NCBI GenBank assembly: GCA_009917555.1
Contig: QZDX01000006.1
Location: 1-64,000 of the forward strand
Origin: a bacterium 1XD21-13
GTDB lineage: Bacteria > Bacillota > Clostridia > Lachnospirales > Lachnospiraceae
DNA length: 64,000 bases
Direction of reading: 5' to 3'
The notes below the pieces were generated by a model that did no database searches, was not told where the DNA came from, and worked only from the letters and a program-made list of their open reading frames with translations. Both the position numbers and the translations under genes were made by a program. Shown piece by piece: positions 54,374 to 63,435 of this stretch; within the stretch, counting starts at the first letter, position 1; each line of letters begins with the position of its first letter.

Positions 54374-54637
54374 GTTTGTTTTTCCTCCTAAAATGCTCTA
54401 ATTTGCCGTGTTTTGGCGCGATTTGCGGAGTTTGCTTTTTGCGTGGAGATTGTTAAAAATATAATGGAAATAGCAAATCGGGGCAAAACGGGGCATATTG
54501 ATTCCGTCAATCGTAGTAAAAACGTAGTAGGAATTGAGGGTGTTTACTACTCTGGTATTTTAGCATTAATTTTGCTTGTTCTTTTAAATTGATTTATCTT
54601 TCTTTGTTCCAACATTATTACCCATAAAATTTTTCTA

Positions 54638-55417
54638 TTAATTATTCCCACGTAGCTCTTTGGGGTTAATTATAAAATACTTGCCAGTTATTGCTATCCA
54701 GTCATTGATTAACACAATAAGATTGTTTATATGGTGTGCGAAAACTGGTACAGCTTCATCTATAAGTTCAAATACATCTATCATTGTTTCAGGTGAAACA
54801 TTGTTAAATGATCCTCCTGCTATTACAACTGCTTTATTATCTTCTATGGGTTTCAAAAGCAAATACGAATCTTCTGGATTCTGTGGATTGATTGCCTTTC
54901 CTTGTTTGACCAAATATTCTACATTTGCATCTATACAATTAAAAATTTTGTCGGAATGAATTATTTCTTTATAATTTCTCAATGAAAATACTAACTTAGC
55001 AAGAATCCGCTTTTCTTTTTCATTTAAAAAATAAGTTTCTAATTTATCATTAAAAATATTTACAAAATCATCTATATTAATCTCTATATTTCTGTATAGA
55101 AAAAATCCCAAAAACTGTTTATGTAATAAAACTTTTATCAACGATTCTGTTGACATATGTAATAGCTTATCATAATTATACTTATCCCTTGAATTTCTAT
55201 CAAATACAATATCACACAAATCAATCAGTATACTTTGCATCGCTAAATCAATACTGCGCTTTGTTGAAAGGTATTCCTTCTTATCAATAATTCGATTAAA
55301 TATAATATCTTTAATTTGAGTTTTAAACGCTTTTGTTAATGTTAATTTTGATTCAGGAACTCCCTTTTCGGAAAAGTGTTCCCAGTGCATAATATTAATT
55401 TCTAAAAATTGTATCAT
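54638..55417 (-). CDS. Hypothetical protein, third gene of TIR-like cassette
   Basis: A 259-residue soluble protein, rich in Ile, Asn, Asp and Lys, with no motif I recognise. The N-terminal half is strongly helical; the C-terminal half contains AVVIAGGSFNNVSPETMIDVFELID and HHINNLIVLINDWIAITGKYF. It follows the small membrane gene by 12 bases and is probably cotranscribed with it and the TIR-like gene. The ribosome site is weak. Composition is far more AT-rich than the core genes around the window. Function unknown. Confidence 0.6.
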   Translation of the reverse strand: MIQFLEINIMHWEHFSEKGVPESKLTLTKAFKTQIKDIIFNRIIDKKEYLSTKRSIDLAMQSILIDLCDIVFDRNSRDKYNYDKLLHMSTESLIKVLLHKQFLGFFLYRNIEINIDDFVNIFNDKLETYFLNEKEKRILAKLVFSLRNYKEIIHSDKIFNCIDANVEYLVKQGKAINPQNPEDSYLLLKPIEDNKAVVIAGGSFNNVSPETMIDVFELIDEAVPVFAHHINNLIVLINDWIAITGKYFIINPKELRGNN

Positions 55418-55429
55418 TAAGTATAATAA

Positions 55430-55756
55430 TTACTTTTTTGATAACTGTATGGGTACAATTAAAATAACTAATATTGTAGTTATAGAATATATAAAAAATG
55501 TAATTATTGTTGTGCCTATATTTGCTTTAACAAAATATAAAATTACAGAAACAATAATATCAATAACCACAAACAAGGCACACAAATTTCCTGCAACATT
55601 ATTTGCATATTCCCACTTTTCTTTATTTTCCATTATCTTTTTATTATGGTATCCTACTCTAAAATCAGGAAATTGAGAGTGTCTTTTCTTCAATACAAAG
55701 GCTAAAGTTCCTAAAATAAATGCAAAAATTATATACAGTAATAATATAAATTCCAT
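55430..55756 (-). CDS. SdpI-like small membrane protein
   Basis: A 108-residue protein with three hydrophobic segments (~3-22, ~55-75, ~80-103). Between the first two lies DFRVGYHNKKIMENKEKWEYANNVAG, which resembles the GYRT...SMKNEETWxxAN pattern of SdpI-family immunity/signalling proteins. It sits between a TIR-like gene and an unknown gene. It could be a membrane partner or an immunity factor. Confidence 0.65.
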   Translation of the reverse strand: MEFILLLYIIFAFILGTLAFVLKKRHSQFPDFRVGYHNKKIMENKEKWEYANNVAGNLCALFVVIDIIVSVILYFVKANIGTTIITFFIYSITTILVILIVPIQLSKK

Positions 55757-55798
55757 GTATCACTTTTCTCTTTCACAAATTTTGATTTATATATTTGA

Positions 55799-56305
55799 TT
55801 ATAAAATTTTCATCTGCCATTTACAAGGTATATTTATAAGTTCTTTCCCAATGGGTACACAATTTCGAAAAGGGAGTTCAGGAATTCCTTCTATGGTATT
55901 ATAAATTATAGGTTTTCTAGTCCGTATATCAAACGGCAGAAGTTCCACTTTTCCATATTCACAATTATATATGCATAAAATATTTGACCAACTAATTGCT
56001 TTTGCTGCAAACCCAACTTCTAGTAATACATTAGGATTTGGTGTGGGTCTACAATTACTTTCTGCATTTATTATGCTAAGATCAGCAACTAATATATCAC
56101 ATGTTTCAATCTTTTCAAAAATACTCTCTACCAAATTAGGGGTACCAGTATCATTACGACTATCGCTTTCAATAGAAATCTCCGACACTTCGTCCATTTC
56201 ATTTTCTAACAGTTTTATTGCTTTTTTCAAGCAAGCCTCAATTAAATTTCTATTTTTAGCATTAGGTAAATCGGATTGCCAAGAATAAAATATATTGATT
56301 TTCAT
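55799..56305 (-). CDS. TIR-/deoxyribosyltransferase-like nucleotide-binding protein
   Basis: A 168-residue protein beginning INIFYSWQSDLPNAKNRNLI, with DTGTPNLVESIFEKIETCDILVADLS in the middle and NPNVLLEVGFAAKAI later. This Rossmann-like pattern, with a Glu in the last motif, is that of small TIR-like/nucleoside deoxyribosyltransferase-like proteins often found in defence genes. It may hydrolyse or bind NAD-type nucleotides. Start at 56305 has GGAGAG 11 bases upstream; 56338 is an alternative. It heads the three-gene cassette. Confidence 0.6.
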   Translation of the reverse strand: MKINIFYSWQSDLPNAKNRNLIEACLKKAIKLLENEMDEVSEISIESDSRNDTGTPNLVESIFEKIETCDILVADLSIINAESNCRPTPNPNVLLEVGFAAKAISWSNILCIYNCEYGKVELLPFDIRTRKPIIYNTIEGIPELPFRNCVPIGKELINIPCKWQMKIL

Positions 56306-56676
56306 AATCTTTATAACTCTCCAACATTTATTTTCCATTTCTTTCTATTTTTATATTGTTCGGAACACTTCCCGTGAAACAGGCTTCTCCTCTGTCAAAA
56401 GAAGTAATAATACAGAAAAATTTTTTTGGGAAACTACAATAATTTTTTAGCAATAGCTCCGGCATTTATACACATGAGTTTTTATGTATCTAGCATTTCC
56501 CTGCGCTTTTCACTAAAATATTGTTGAAGCTAATTTATTTTTTGATATATCTTCAAATCCTTTTGATTATTTCTTAATCTGATTACGTTATCGTCAATAA
56601 ACTGATTAATCAAATATAAATCTTGCTTTTTCTGTTTGATTCCAAATAAATCTACAAAATATATGCCGTATAATGA
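56306..56676. other. AT-rich region with decayed coding sequence
   Basis: No intact gene is visible. On the minus strand, immediately after the LysR fragment and in the same frame past its TAA, a 46-codon stretch (56530-56670) reads YGIYFVDLFGIKQKK...IYQKIN before a stop. I do not recognise it. It looks like the tail of another deleted gene. The rest is AT-rich with stops in all frames. Confidence 0.4.
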
Positions 56677-56727
56677 TTATCCTGCATCCGCCACACGGAT
56701 AAATGTATCTAATTGTAGGTTATACAT
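56677..56727 (-). pseudogene. LysR-type regulator N-terminal remnant
   Basis: A 16-codon frame reads MYNLQLDTFIRVADAG and then TAA. It matches the invariant start of many LysR regulators (LxxFxxVADxGS). A good GGAGG site lies 9 bases upstream, so the original initiation region is intact but the rest of the gene is gone. Confidence 0.55.
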
Positions 56728-56765
56728 GAAATATTTCCTCCCCAGACTCATTGTGTTCACATATA

Positions 56766-57095
56766 TTACACAATGTTATCCCGATTCTGCCCATTATAAA
56801 GAAACCTTCTAACTTCCATAACCAAATCATTCGGATCGTCATCAATCACTACATAATAAATAATATAATTATCCACATAAATACGATAATAAGAATATCT
56901 ACGCTCCCTGACAGAATGATATGGTTCAAAAGATTCAGCCACCGGAAGCCGCTCCATAATAGCAGACTCTACCTTATCCAATAAGTCATTTGCTGCTTTT
57001 GGGTTCTTCAGCTTCTCCGCAATATAAGTAACTTTTTCATCAAGGTCATCATAAAAAAGTGGCAGATAGCTCAATCTGTACTTTTTACTGAACAT
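56766..57095 (-). CDS. RelE/ParE family toxin
   Basis: A 109-residue protein with the RelE/ParE fold pattern: YLPLFYDDLDEKVTYIAEKLKNP, AANDLLDKVESAI, YYRIYVDNYIIYYVVID and VRRFLYNGQN. It probably acts as an mRNA interferase or gyrase poison. It overlaps the antitoxin gene by 11 bases, antitoxin first, the usual layout. Appears intact. Confidence 0.85.
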   Translation of the reverse strand: MFSKKYRLSYLPLFYDDLDEKVTYIAEKLKNPKAANDLLDKVESAIMERLPVAESFEPYHSVRERRYSYYRIYVDNYIIYYVVIDDDPNDLVMEVRRFLYNGQNRDNIV

Positions 57096-57345
57096 TTATC
57101 TTCCTCCGCAGTCCTCCGAAAACTTCCTCATGGTTCATCCTTGTATCGTTTTCCGCCGCATACCTATCTGCTTTATCCAGTGCCGCTTCAACACCATCCG
57201 TCAACTTTGAATATTCTTCAAGACTAAGCACCACCATTGCTCCGTATCCGTTCTTTGTTAAATATACCGGTTCTCCCGCATTTACAATTTTCTCAATATC
57301 AGGAAACTTATTTCTTAAATCTGAAACAGGTCTAATCTGTAACAT
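57085..57345 (-). CDS. Phd/YefM family antitoxin
   Basis: An 86-residue protein with the Phd/YefM start IRPVSDLRNKFPDIEKIV and EPVYLTKNGYGAMVVLSLEEYSKL, followed by a charged C-terminal tail that would bind the toxin. AAGGAGAG precedes the ATG. It should repress its own promoter with the toxin. Confidence 0.88.
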   Translation of the reverse strand: MLQIRPVSDLRNKFPDIEKIVNAGEPVYLTKNGYGAMVVLSLEEYSKLTDGVEAALDKADRYAAENDTRMNHEEVFGGLRRKINVQ

Positions 57346-57500
57346 AAGCGCTCTCTCCTTATCAATATTTTATCTTAAATTTTTCTTAATTTTATCATAT
57401 CCCGCATTATACTCTACTATTCTAAAAAAAGCAACCATTGTTATAATCTTTCTTTATTTAACCTAATAATACATTTTATTATGTTTCACCCTGAATTTTT

Positions 57501-57617
57501 CTATGGCAAATGGCAGTTTTCCTTTCGTAAAGCAAAAATATGCTGTGTTTTTTCCTGTGAGGCATCATATTCTTCTACCACATTGATAAGTCCATTATGC
57601 TTCTTACTGATAAATCC
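57501..57617 (-). pseudogene. Unassigned open fragment downstream of hsdR
   Basis: An open stretch of 38 codons, GFISKKHNGLINVVEEYDAS...KENCHLP, begins right after the HsdR stop in another frame and has no start codon. Its balanced composition suggests former coding sequence, perhaps the tail of another gene. The remainder of the 274-base gap (57346-57619) shows only an AT-rich promoter-like region for the antitoxin. Confidence 0.3.
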
Positions 57618-57619
57618 TT

Positions 57620-60562
57620 CTACGCAGCCTCTTTATATCGTGTATAAACATACTCATAAATCTGTTGGCGGTACACCGAAATACTTATTTCGTCATAACA
57701 TTCCGGCAGCTGTGCCCAAAGAGTATCACGAATCAGATTATCTACGGCCGCTTTCGTTTCCTGTTTATCTGTCCAATGATCCAATTCCGAAATCTTTGCT
57801 TTGATTTTCTGAAGCAATGTAGCTGCAACCTCTTTCAATTTCTTGATATCGTTCTTGCTCAAATCCTCTCGGAACAGCATATCGTAGAGTGAAAGTTCCT
57901 CATCACTGGCAAAACCTTCACGAACATATCGCTGTTCTTCCTGGTTCATACTATTTGCCAGATCCATCAAATCCATGAAGGTCTTTTCGATAGTTGCCCT
58001 GTCCTGTTCACTGTTGTAATCGTCAATAATCTGCTGATATCGTTCATAATAATTGATACGTTCCGGATTGGCAAACAGCATCTTATCCAATTTCATCCGG
58101 ATAAGTTCTTCCAAATCCTTTAATACCAGATTCTTTTTCTTAACCTTTGCAAACTCTCTGCGAAGCAAATCAAAGTCAATAGCGCTGATATCAAAACGGC
58201 GTGGTTCTTCACGTATCATCACCGGCGTATGCTGGATTTCAACATATGAGCTGATAATTGCATTGATCTGCACCATCAAATCTGTTGTGTTAACATGCTT
58301 ACGCTTTTTCTGCAGTTCGGCATAAATAGCTGCTATTGCTTCATATTCCTTGCGAGTATGGTCCGTAATATCATCACGGTCAATATATTTCATAAGTCGA
58401 TTCAGCTCTGACGCATAGGTAGTAAAAGTTTTCTTATCTTCAATCGTTCCACAAACAGCATTCGCAGCTTCCAGCAGATAAGACAACTTCATGAAATCAT
58501 AGGCATCCATCAACATCTGCAGATCAAAATCTTTTTCTAGCAAAAATGCTTTTGCTTTTGCGATAGTTTCAATGATATGAGCTATCAGCTCATCTTTGTC
58601 TACTGTAGGATCTGTTCCACCATTTCCGCCAACATTGGCTGTATAGTCCGCTAATGCTTTTCTAAGTGCCTTTACGATACCTATATAGTCAATGATCAAA
58701 CCATTGCTCTTGCCTTCACTGACACGATTTGCCCGAGCGATTGTCTGCATCAGTGTATGTGCCTTCAATGGCTTGTCCAGATATAAGCAGGACAAACACT
58801 TTACATCGAATCCAGTGAGCCACATGGCGCAGACGAAAACTACACGAAGTGGATTTTTGGAGTCTTTAAATTCTTTATCCAGTTCACGCTTTTCCATCTT
58901 TGCTCTGTGATATTTAATATCCAAATCCCACTTTTTAAAAGTTTGGATTTCATTCTGCTCCTGGCTGATAACTACGGCCATTTCTGTTTTCTGCATCCAC
59001 TTCAACCTGCGTTCAAGTTCCTGTGCTTCCTGCCCGGTGGCTGTTTTTATTTTCGTTTTCAGCTTCTTGATTTCTTCTTTCCAGTATTCCTGCACATAAT
59101 TATACATACGGACACAGGTAACCTTATTCAGACAGACAAACATAGCCTTTCCGCTTGTCCACAAGTCAGAATAATGATTTACAAAATCACGAGCAATCGA
59201 TTTTAATCTCGGCTCTGCTGTCAGCAGATGTATCTCTTTCGCAAATTCTGCTTCCAATTTATCCTGCTGGTCTACATCAAGATCCGCATTTTCAATGGCA
59301 TCTAGAATCTGTTCTGTAATTTTCGGGTTATGTAAGTCCGCAATCTTTTCGCCGCGATTTTCATAATACAGCGGAACCGTAGCGCCATCTTCTACTGCTC
59401 TTTTGAAATCATAAACAGATACATAGCCGCCAAATGTACGAGCAGTAATATTGTCACTGGACAGAAGCGGCGTTCCGGTAAATCCGATACGTGCTGCAGT
59501 AGGCAGTAATTTCATCATATGATCTGCAAAGATGCCATACTGGCTGCGGTGAGCTTCATCAGACATAATGATAATATCGTGATCCGGATAGATCGGTTCT
59601 GCACTTGGTTTGTTAAACTTCTGAATAAGCGTAAAAATAAAGCTTGGATTGCCTTTCAGTTTCTGCACAAGGTCATCCCCGCTTGTGGCAATAAACTTTG
59701 CCGCTTTTGTCTTACCAAGCAAGCCACAGTTTTCAAACGTATCACTAATCTGGGAATTCAATTCTTCACGGTCAGTAAGAATCACAAACGTTGGAGAACC
59801 TTCAAATTTTCTGCGCACTTTCTGCGCAAGGAATACCATAGAATAACTCTTGCCTGAGCCCTGTGTATGCCAAAATACTCCCAGCTTACCATCATTCAGT
59901 TTCCTTGCGGTATACGCTCTTATTGCCTCATTTACACCGAGATACTGGTGGTTACGGGCAAGAATTTTAGCTGTATGTCCGCCGGAATGGTCATATAGAA
60001 TAAAGTTTTCAAACAAATCAAGGAAGTTCTCTTTCCTGCAAATACCACGAAGCATTGTTTCAAGAGCTATACTCCCCTGTTCCTTTTCTGCAAGACGCTT
60101 CCACTCATGAAAAAACTCATATTTACTGCCAAGAGTACCAATCTTTGCTTCCGTACCGTTAGACAACATAAGAAACGCATTATAATAGAACAGGTGTGGG
60201 ATGGTATCCTGATAATCCGTATAGTTATCATCATATGCGTTCTGCACATCAACCGTATTCTTTTTCAGTTCCACGAAAAGCAATGGAATGCCATTCACAA
60301 AACCCACAATATCTGTTCTGCGACGATATAAAGCACCGTGTATTTTCAATTCTTTAACTGCAAGGAAATAGTTGTTATCCGGATTTTGGAAGTCAATTAC
60401 AGCCGCTTTCTTCGTTTCTGTCTGTCCATTAGGCTTCTTTACCGTAACCGGAATGCCGTCTCGAATAAGGAAATATTTTTCTTCATTCACCTGTAAAGGA
60501 GAGGCTGTAGAAAGTCTGTTTTCCAATGCTTTCTGTGCTTCGGAAATCTGACTTTCATTCAT
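57620..60562 (-). CDS. hsdR: Type I restriction enzyme R subunit, N-terminally truncated
   Basis: A 980-codon frame with the HsdR nuclease site (RRTDIVGF...LLFVELKK; Asp84, Glu98, Lys100), Walker A HTQGSGKS (233-239), SDEAHRSQYG, FTGTPLL and the helicase VVFVCAMWLTGFDV and QTIARANRV motifs. Homology runs in frame upstream of the first ATG (FGRESYKEILLLRYFHEALK) to about 60650, where it meets a permease gene; about 50 or more N-terminal residues are missing. No hsdM or hsdS is nearby. Probably inactive as a restriction system. Confidence 0.88.
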   Translation of the reverse strand: MNESQISEAQKALENRLSTASPLQVNEEKYFLIRDGIPVTVKKPNGQTETKKAAVIDFQNPDNNYFLAVKELKIHGALYRRRTDIVGFVNGIPLLFVELKKNTVDVQNAYDDNYTDYQDTIPHLFYYNAFLMLSNGTEAKIGTLGSKYEFFHEWKRLAEKEQGSIALETMLRGICRKENFLDLFENFILYDHSGGHTAKILARNHQYLGVNEAIRAYTARKLNDGKLGVFWHTQGSGKSYSMVFLAQKVRRKFEGSPTFVILTDREELNSQISDTFENCGLLGKTKAAKFIATSGDDLVQKLKGNPSFIFTLIQKFNKPSAEPIYPDHDIIIMSDEAHRSQYGIFADHMMKLLPTAARIGFTGTPLLSSDNITARTFGGYVSVYDFKRAVEDGATVPLYYENRGEKIADLHNPKITEQILDAIENADLDVDQQDKLEAEFAKEIHLLTAEPRLKSIARDFVNHYSDLWTSGKAMFVCLNKVTCVRMYNYVQEYWKEEIKKLKTKIKTATGQEAQELERRLKWMQKTEMAVVISQEQNEIQTFKKWDLDIKYHRAKMEKRELDKEFKDSKNPLRVVFVCAMWLTGFDVKCLSCLYLDKPLKAHTLMQTIARANRVSEGKSNGLIIDYIGIVKALRKALADYTANVGGNGGTDPTVDKDELIAHIIETIAKAKAFLLEKDFDLQMLMDAYDFMKLSYLLEAANAVCGTIEDKKTFTTYASELNRLMKYIDRDDITDHTRKEYEAIAAIYAELQKKRKHVNTTDLMVQINAIISSYVEIQHTPVMIREEPRRFDISAIDFDLLRREFAKVKKKNLVLKDLEELIRMKLDKMLFANPERINYYERYQQIIDDYNSEQDRATIEKTFMDLMDLANSMNQEEQRYVREGFASDEELSLYDMLFREDLSKNDIKKLKEVAATLLQKIKAKISELDHWTDKQETKAAVDNLIRDTLWAQLPECYDEISISVYRQQIYEYVYTRYKEAA

Positions 60563-60651
60563 CCACGGATTCAGCGTCTTCAGTGCCTCATGGAAATAAC
60601 GAAGTAATAATATTTCTTTATAGCTTTCTCTGCCGAAAGTACCGTTTTTCC

Positions 60652-60762
60652 CTAAAATAATATTAAAAAAACTAAAAGAACCCAGTTTAAATTCTCAATG
60701 ATAAGCCTGCCCAGAACTTTGGGCCAAGCCCTGGAGGAGCCTTGTGCCATTTTTTTATCCAT
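60652..60762 (-). pseudogene. Sugar ABC transporter permease, N-terminal remnant
   Basis: A 36-codon frame with GGAGG before its ATG encodes a polar start, then LIIENLNWVLLVFLILF, the start of a first membrane helix typical of RbsC-type permeases, and stops at TAG where HsdR homology begins. It follows the ATPase gene by 17 bases, exactly where the permease should be. The remaining ~300 residues are missing from the window. Confidence 0.65.
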
Positions 60763-60779
60763 ATGATTCTTTTCCTCCT

Positions 60780-62267
60780 TTATATTGCATAGCCCATCAC
60801 GGATTGAGCATTCATGGCCTCACCTGTCAATTCCGCCGCCACTTTTCCTTTATTGATAACCAGAACACGATCGCTCATTTCCAAAACCTCCGGAAGCTCT
60901 GAAGAAATCATAATAACGCTTTTTCCCTCCTGAACAAGCTGATTGATTAGGACATAAATTTCATATTTTGCTCCAACATCAATTCCTCTTGTAGGCTCGT
61001 CAAAAATAAATATCTTTGCATCTGTATTCAGCCATTTTGCAACTACAATTTTTTGTTGATTCCCACCACTCAAATTCATTGCGTATTGCTCACGTGACGG
61101 CGTTTTTATCAAGAGCCTCTCGATCATTTCATCCGCAATTGCTTCGTCTTTTTTCTCATTTACTACTCCCATAGACAAAATACGGTTCATATTTGCCATA
61201 CTGATATTCCATTTTATCGGTGCCCTCAACACCAGTCCTTCCTGTTTTCTATCCTCACTCAAGTAAGCAATTCCCGCTTTCAGTGCATCTTTGGGATTGT
61301 TGATTCTCACATGCCTCCCCTCCACATAGATTTTCCCGGTATCCACATAGTCAATTCCGGTTACTGCTCTTGCAATCTCTGTTCTTCCAGCCCCAACCAG
61401 ACCAGCCAGTCCCAATACCTCTCCCTCTCTAAGTGTGAAAGAAATATCTGTTATTACTCCGTGCCGGGAGAGACCTTCCACCTTCAATATCTCTTTTTTA
61501 CCCGGCCTTACATCTCTTCTAGGAAATTTGTTTGTAATTTCTCTTCCTATCATTTTTGAGATCATCTCATCCTTTGTAAAATCCGAAATTGACCCGGTAT
61601 CTATGATTTTCCCATCTCTTAGAATGGTAACCCATTCACACAGCTCTGCAATTTCCTCCAGCTTATGAGAAATATAAATTACCGAAATCCCCTGCTCCTT
61701 TAAGCCCCGGATCACTTCAAACAGCTTTTCACACTCACGATTTGTCAATGTGGCAGAGGGCTCATCCATTAAAATAAGCTTTGTGTTAGGATAGGAAATC
61801 GCTTTCGCTATTTCTACCATCTGCTTCTGCGCCACACTCAATTTTTCTACTGCTGTCCGTGTATCAATTTGATATCCTATCTGTTCCATAAGAGCATCTG
61901 CTTCCTGATACACCTGTTTCCAATCAATGAATCTCTTACCCTCACGCAGCAAACGCCCCATAAAAATATTTTCTGCTATGGATAAATGAGGTACTAAATT
62001 CAATTCCTGGAATATAATGCTGATGCCAAAGCTTCGGGCATCATCCGGGCATTGGATTTCTACCTCCTGTCCATCTATGTAAATACTTCCTTCATCCTTT
62101 TTATAATTTCCATTTAATATTTTCATTAATGTGGATTTTCCCGCTCCATTTTCACCTACAAAGGCATGAATTTCTCCTTTCCGCACCTTAAGGGAAACTT
62201 GATCCAACGCCCTTACTCCCGGAAAAATTTTTGACACATTCTTTACTTCTAAAATCAAATCTTTCAT
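60780..62267 (-). CDS. Sugar ABC transporter ATP-binding protein (RbsA/MglA-type)
   Basis: A 495-residue protein with two fused ATPase domains. The first has GENGAGKST, LSVAQKQMVEIAKA and LILMDEPSATL. The second has GLVGAGRTE in place of a full Walker A, then NLSGGNQQKIVVAKWL and IFIFDEPTRGIDVG. This is the RbsA/MglA/XylG layout for sugar uptake. The start at 62267 is chosen because GGAGG lies 6 bases upstream; the ATG at 62273 abuts the site. Confidence 0.93.
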   Translation of the reverse strand: MKDLILEVKNVSKIFPGVRALDQVSLKVRKGEIHAFVGENGAGKSTLMKILNGNYKKDEGSIYIDGQEVEIQCPDDARSFGISIIFQELNLVPHLSIAENIFMGRLLREGKRFIDWKQVYQEADALMEQIGYQIDTRTAVEKLSVAQKQMVEIAKAISYPNTKLILMDEPSATLTNRECEKLFEVIRGLKEQGISVIYISHKLEEIAELCEWVTILRDGKIIDTGSISDFTKDEMISKMIGREITNKFPRRDVRPGKKEILKVEGLSRHGVITDISFTLREGEVLGLAGLVGAGRTEIARAVTGIDYVDTGKIYVEGRHVRINNPKDALKAGIAYLSEDRKQEGLVLRAPIKWNISMANMNRILSMGVVNEKKDEAIADEMIERLLIKTPSREQYAMNLSGGNQQKIVVAKWLNTDAKIFIFDEPTRGIDVGAKYEIYVLINQLVQEGKSVIMISSELPEVLEMSDRVLVINKGKVAAELTGEAMNAQSVMGYAI

Positions 62268-62335
62268 AAACATCCTCCATGCTTTAGAAGAAAGAGAGGA
62301 TGAAATTTCATCCCCTCCCCTTTCTTCCCTGCGTT

Positions 62336-63352
62336 TTAATAATCTGCCAAATCGAAAGATGCATTTTCCTTTGTCATATAAGTGGGTGCAACAGGATAAA
62401 TCTTCTCTAAGCTCTCACCTGCCAGCAATTGATTCATCATGTCTACAGCCGGAGCTGAAAAGCTTTTTGGCGGACATCCTATACAAGCATACATCTCTCC
62501 ATCCATAACCATCTGAACTGTCTGCGAGGACGCATCAATCGTTACAACCTTGATATCCTTTCCCGAGTTCTGTACTGCTTCCAGCACACCCCAGGCCATT
62601 TCCTCTCCCATACAGTAAAATGCACCAATATCCGGATTTCCCGTAATCATATCCTCCGCCGCATTCATTGCAACTGCACGGTCCCAATCACAATTGATTT
62701 CGTTTACCACCTCAATATCGCTGTAATTTTCCTCTATCTGTGCACGGAAGCCTGCAGAACGCTGAGTTGTATTGTCCGCTCCCGCAAGTCCTGCAATGAT
62801 GCCAACCTTTCCTTTCCCGTCAAGAGCTTCGGCTACTGCATCCGCACAATTTGCACCAGCTGTTTTGTGGTCATAATCCGCAAAGAAACAGTTGTCGTAG
62901 GAATTGAGAGCCTCCTCCATATCCGTCATCGTAAACACATAAATTCCTGCCTCTGCTGCCTTTTTCAAAATCGGTGCGATTGCCTGACTGTCTACAGTTT
63001 GAATATAAAGTCCTGTCACTCCCTGGCTGATACAACTTTGCACCAAATCGGTCTGCTTCTGAATATCATTTTCGGAATTCATGACAATATGCTCATACCC
63101 ATATTTTGCACATGCCTCCTCGCCGCCCTCTGCCAGCTTCATTGCCCAATCATTATTTGTTACCATGATGGTTGCAAATTTCACATCTCCATTCGAGGAA
63201 GCCGCTTCCTTCTCCGTGTCGTCAGCCTCCTGGGTATCAGCGGCTTCTTGAGTTTCGGGCGCTTGAGGTGTTTCTGCCTTTCCCCCGGAACCACATGCAG
63301 TTAATTGAACAGTTAATGCCAAAATACACATCAATGCTACTATCTTTTTCAT
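62336..63352 (-). CDS. Sugar ABC transporter substrate-binding lipoprotein (RbsB-like)
   Basis: A 338-residue lipoprotein. The signal peptide ends LTACGS (lipobox Cys20), then an acidic T/E/A-rich linker, and a type 1 periplasmic-binding domain with FATIMVTNNDWAMKLAEGGEEA, VQSCISQGVTGLYIQTVDSQAIAPILKKA, GKGKVGIIAGLAGADNTTQRSAGF and GAFYCMGEEMAWGVLEA. It captures a sugar or sugar-like ligand for the adjacent ATPase. Confidence 0.9.
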   Translation of the reverse strand: MKKIVALMCILALTVQLTACGSGGKAETPQAPETQEAADTQEADDTEKEAASSNGDVKFATIMVTNNDWAMKLAEGGEEACAKYGYEHIVMNSENDIQKQTDLVQSCISQGVTGLYIQTVDSQAIAPILKKAAEAGIYVFTMTDMEEALNSYDNCFFADYDHKTAGANCADAVAEALDGKGKVGIIAGLAGADNTTQRSAGFRAQIEENYSDIEVVNEINCDWDRAVAMNAAEDMITGNPDIGAFYCMGEEMAWGVLEAVQNSGKDIKVVTIDASSQTVQMVMDGEMYACIGCPPKSFSAPAVDMMNQLLAGESLEKIYPVAPTYMTKENASFDLADY

Positions 63353-63435
63353 TTCTTTTCCTCCTTGAATTTGTTAATAAGTGGTGTACAGTTTCTAATA
63401 GTTTTTTCACCTCCATTGTTATGAAAACTGTAATT

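Noticed and set aside
54464-54592. A 42-codon plus-strand frame upstream of the phosphatase, with GTAGTA-type repeats that recall integrase ends
   Set aside because: Its nearest GGAG is too far from the ATG, the composition is not clearly coding, and no recombinase motif is present.
63353-63435. Small frame starting ATGGAGGTGAAAAA upstream of the sugar-binding protein
   Set aside because: It runs into the binding protein in another frame and has no ribosome site of its own.
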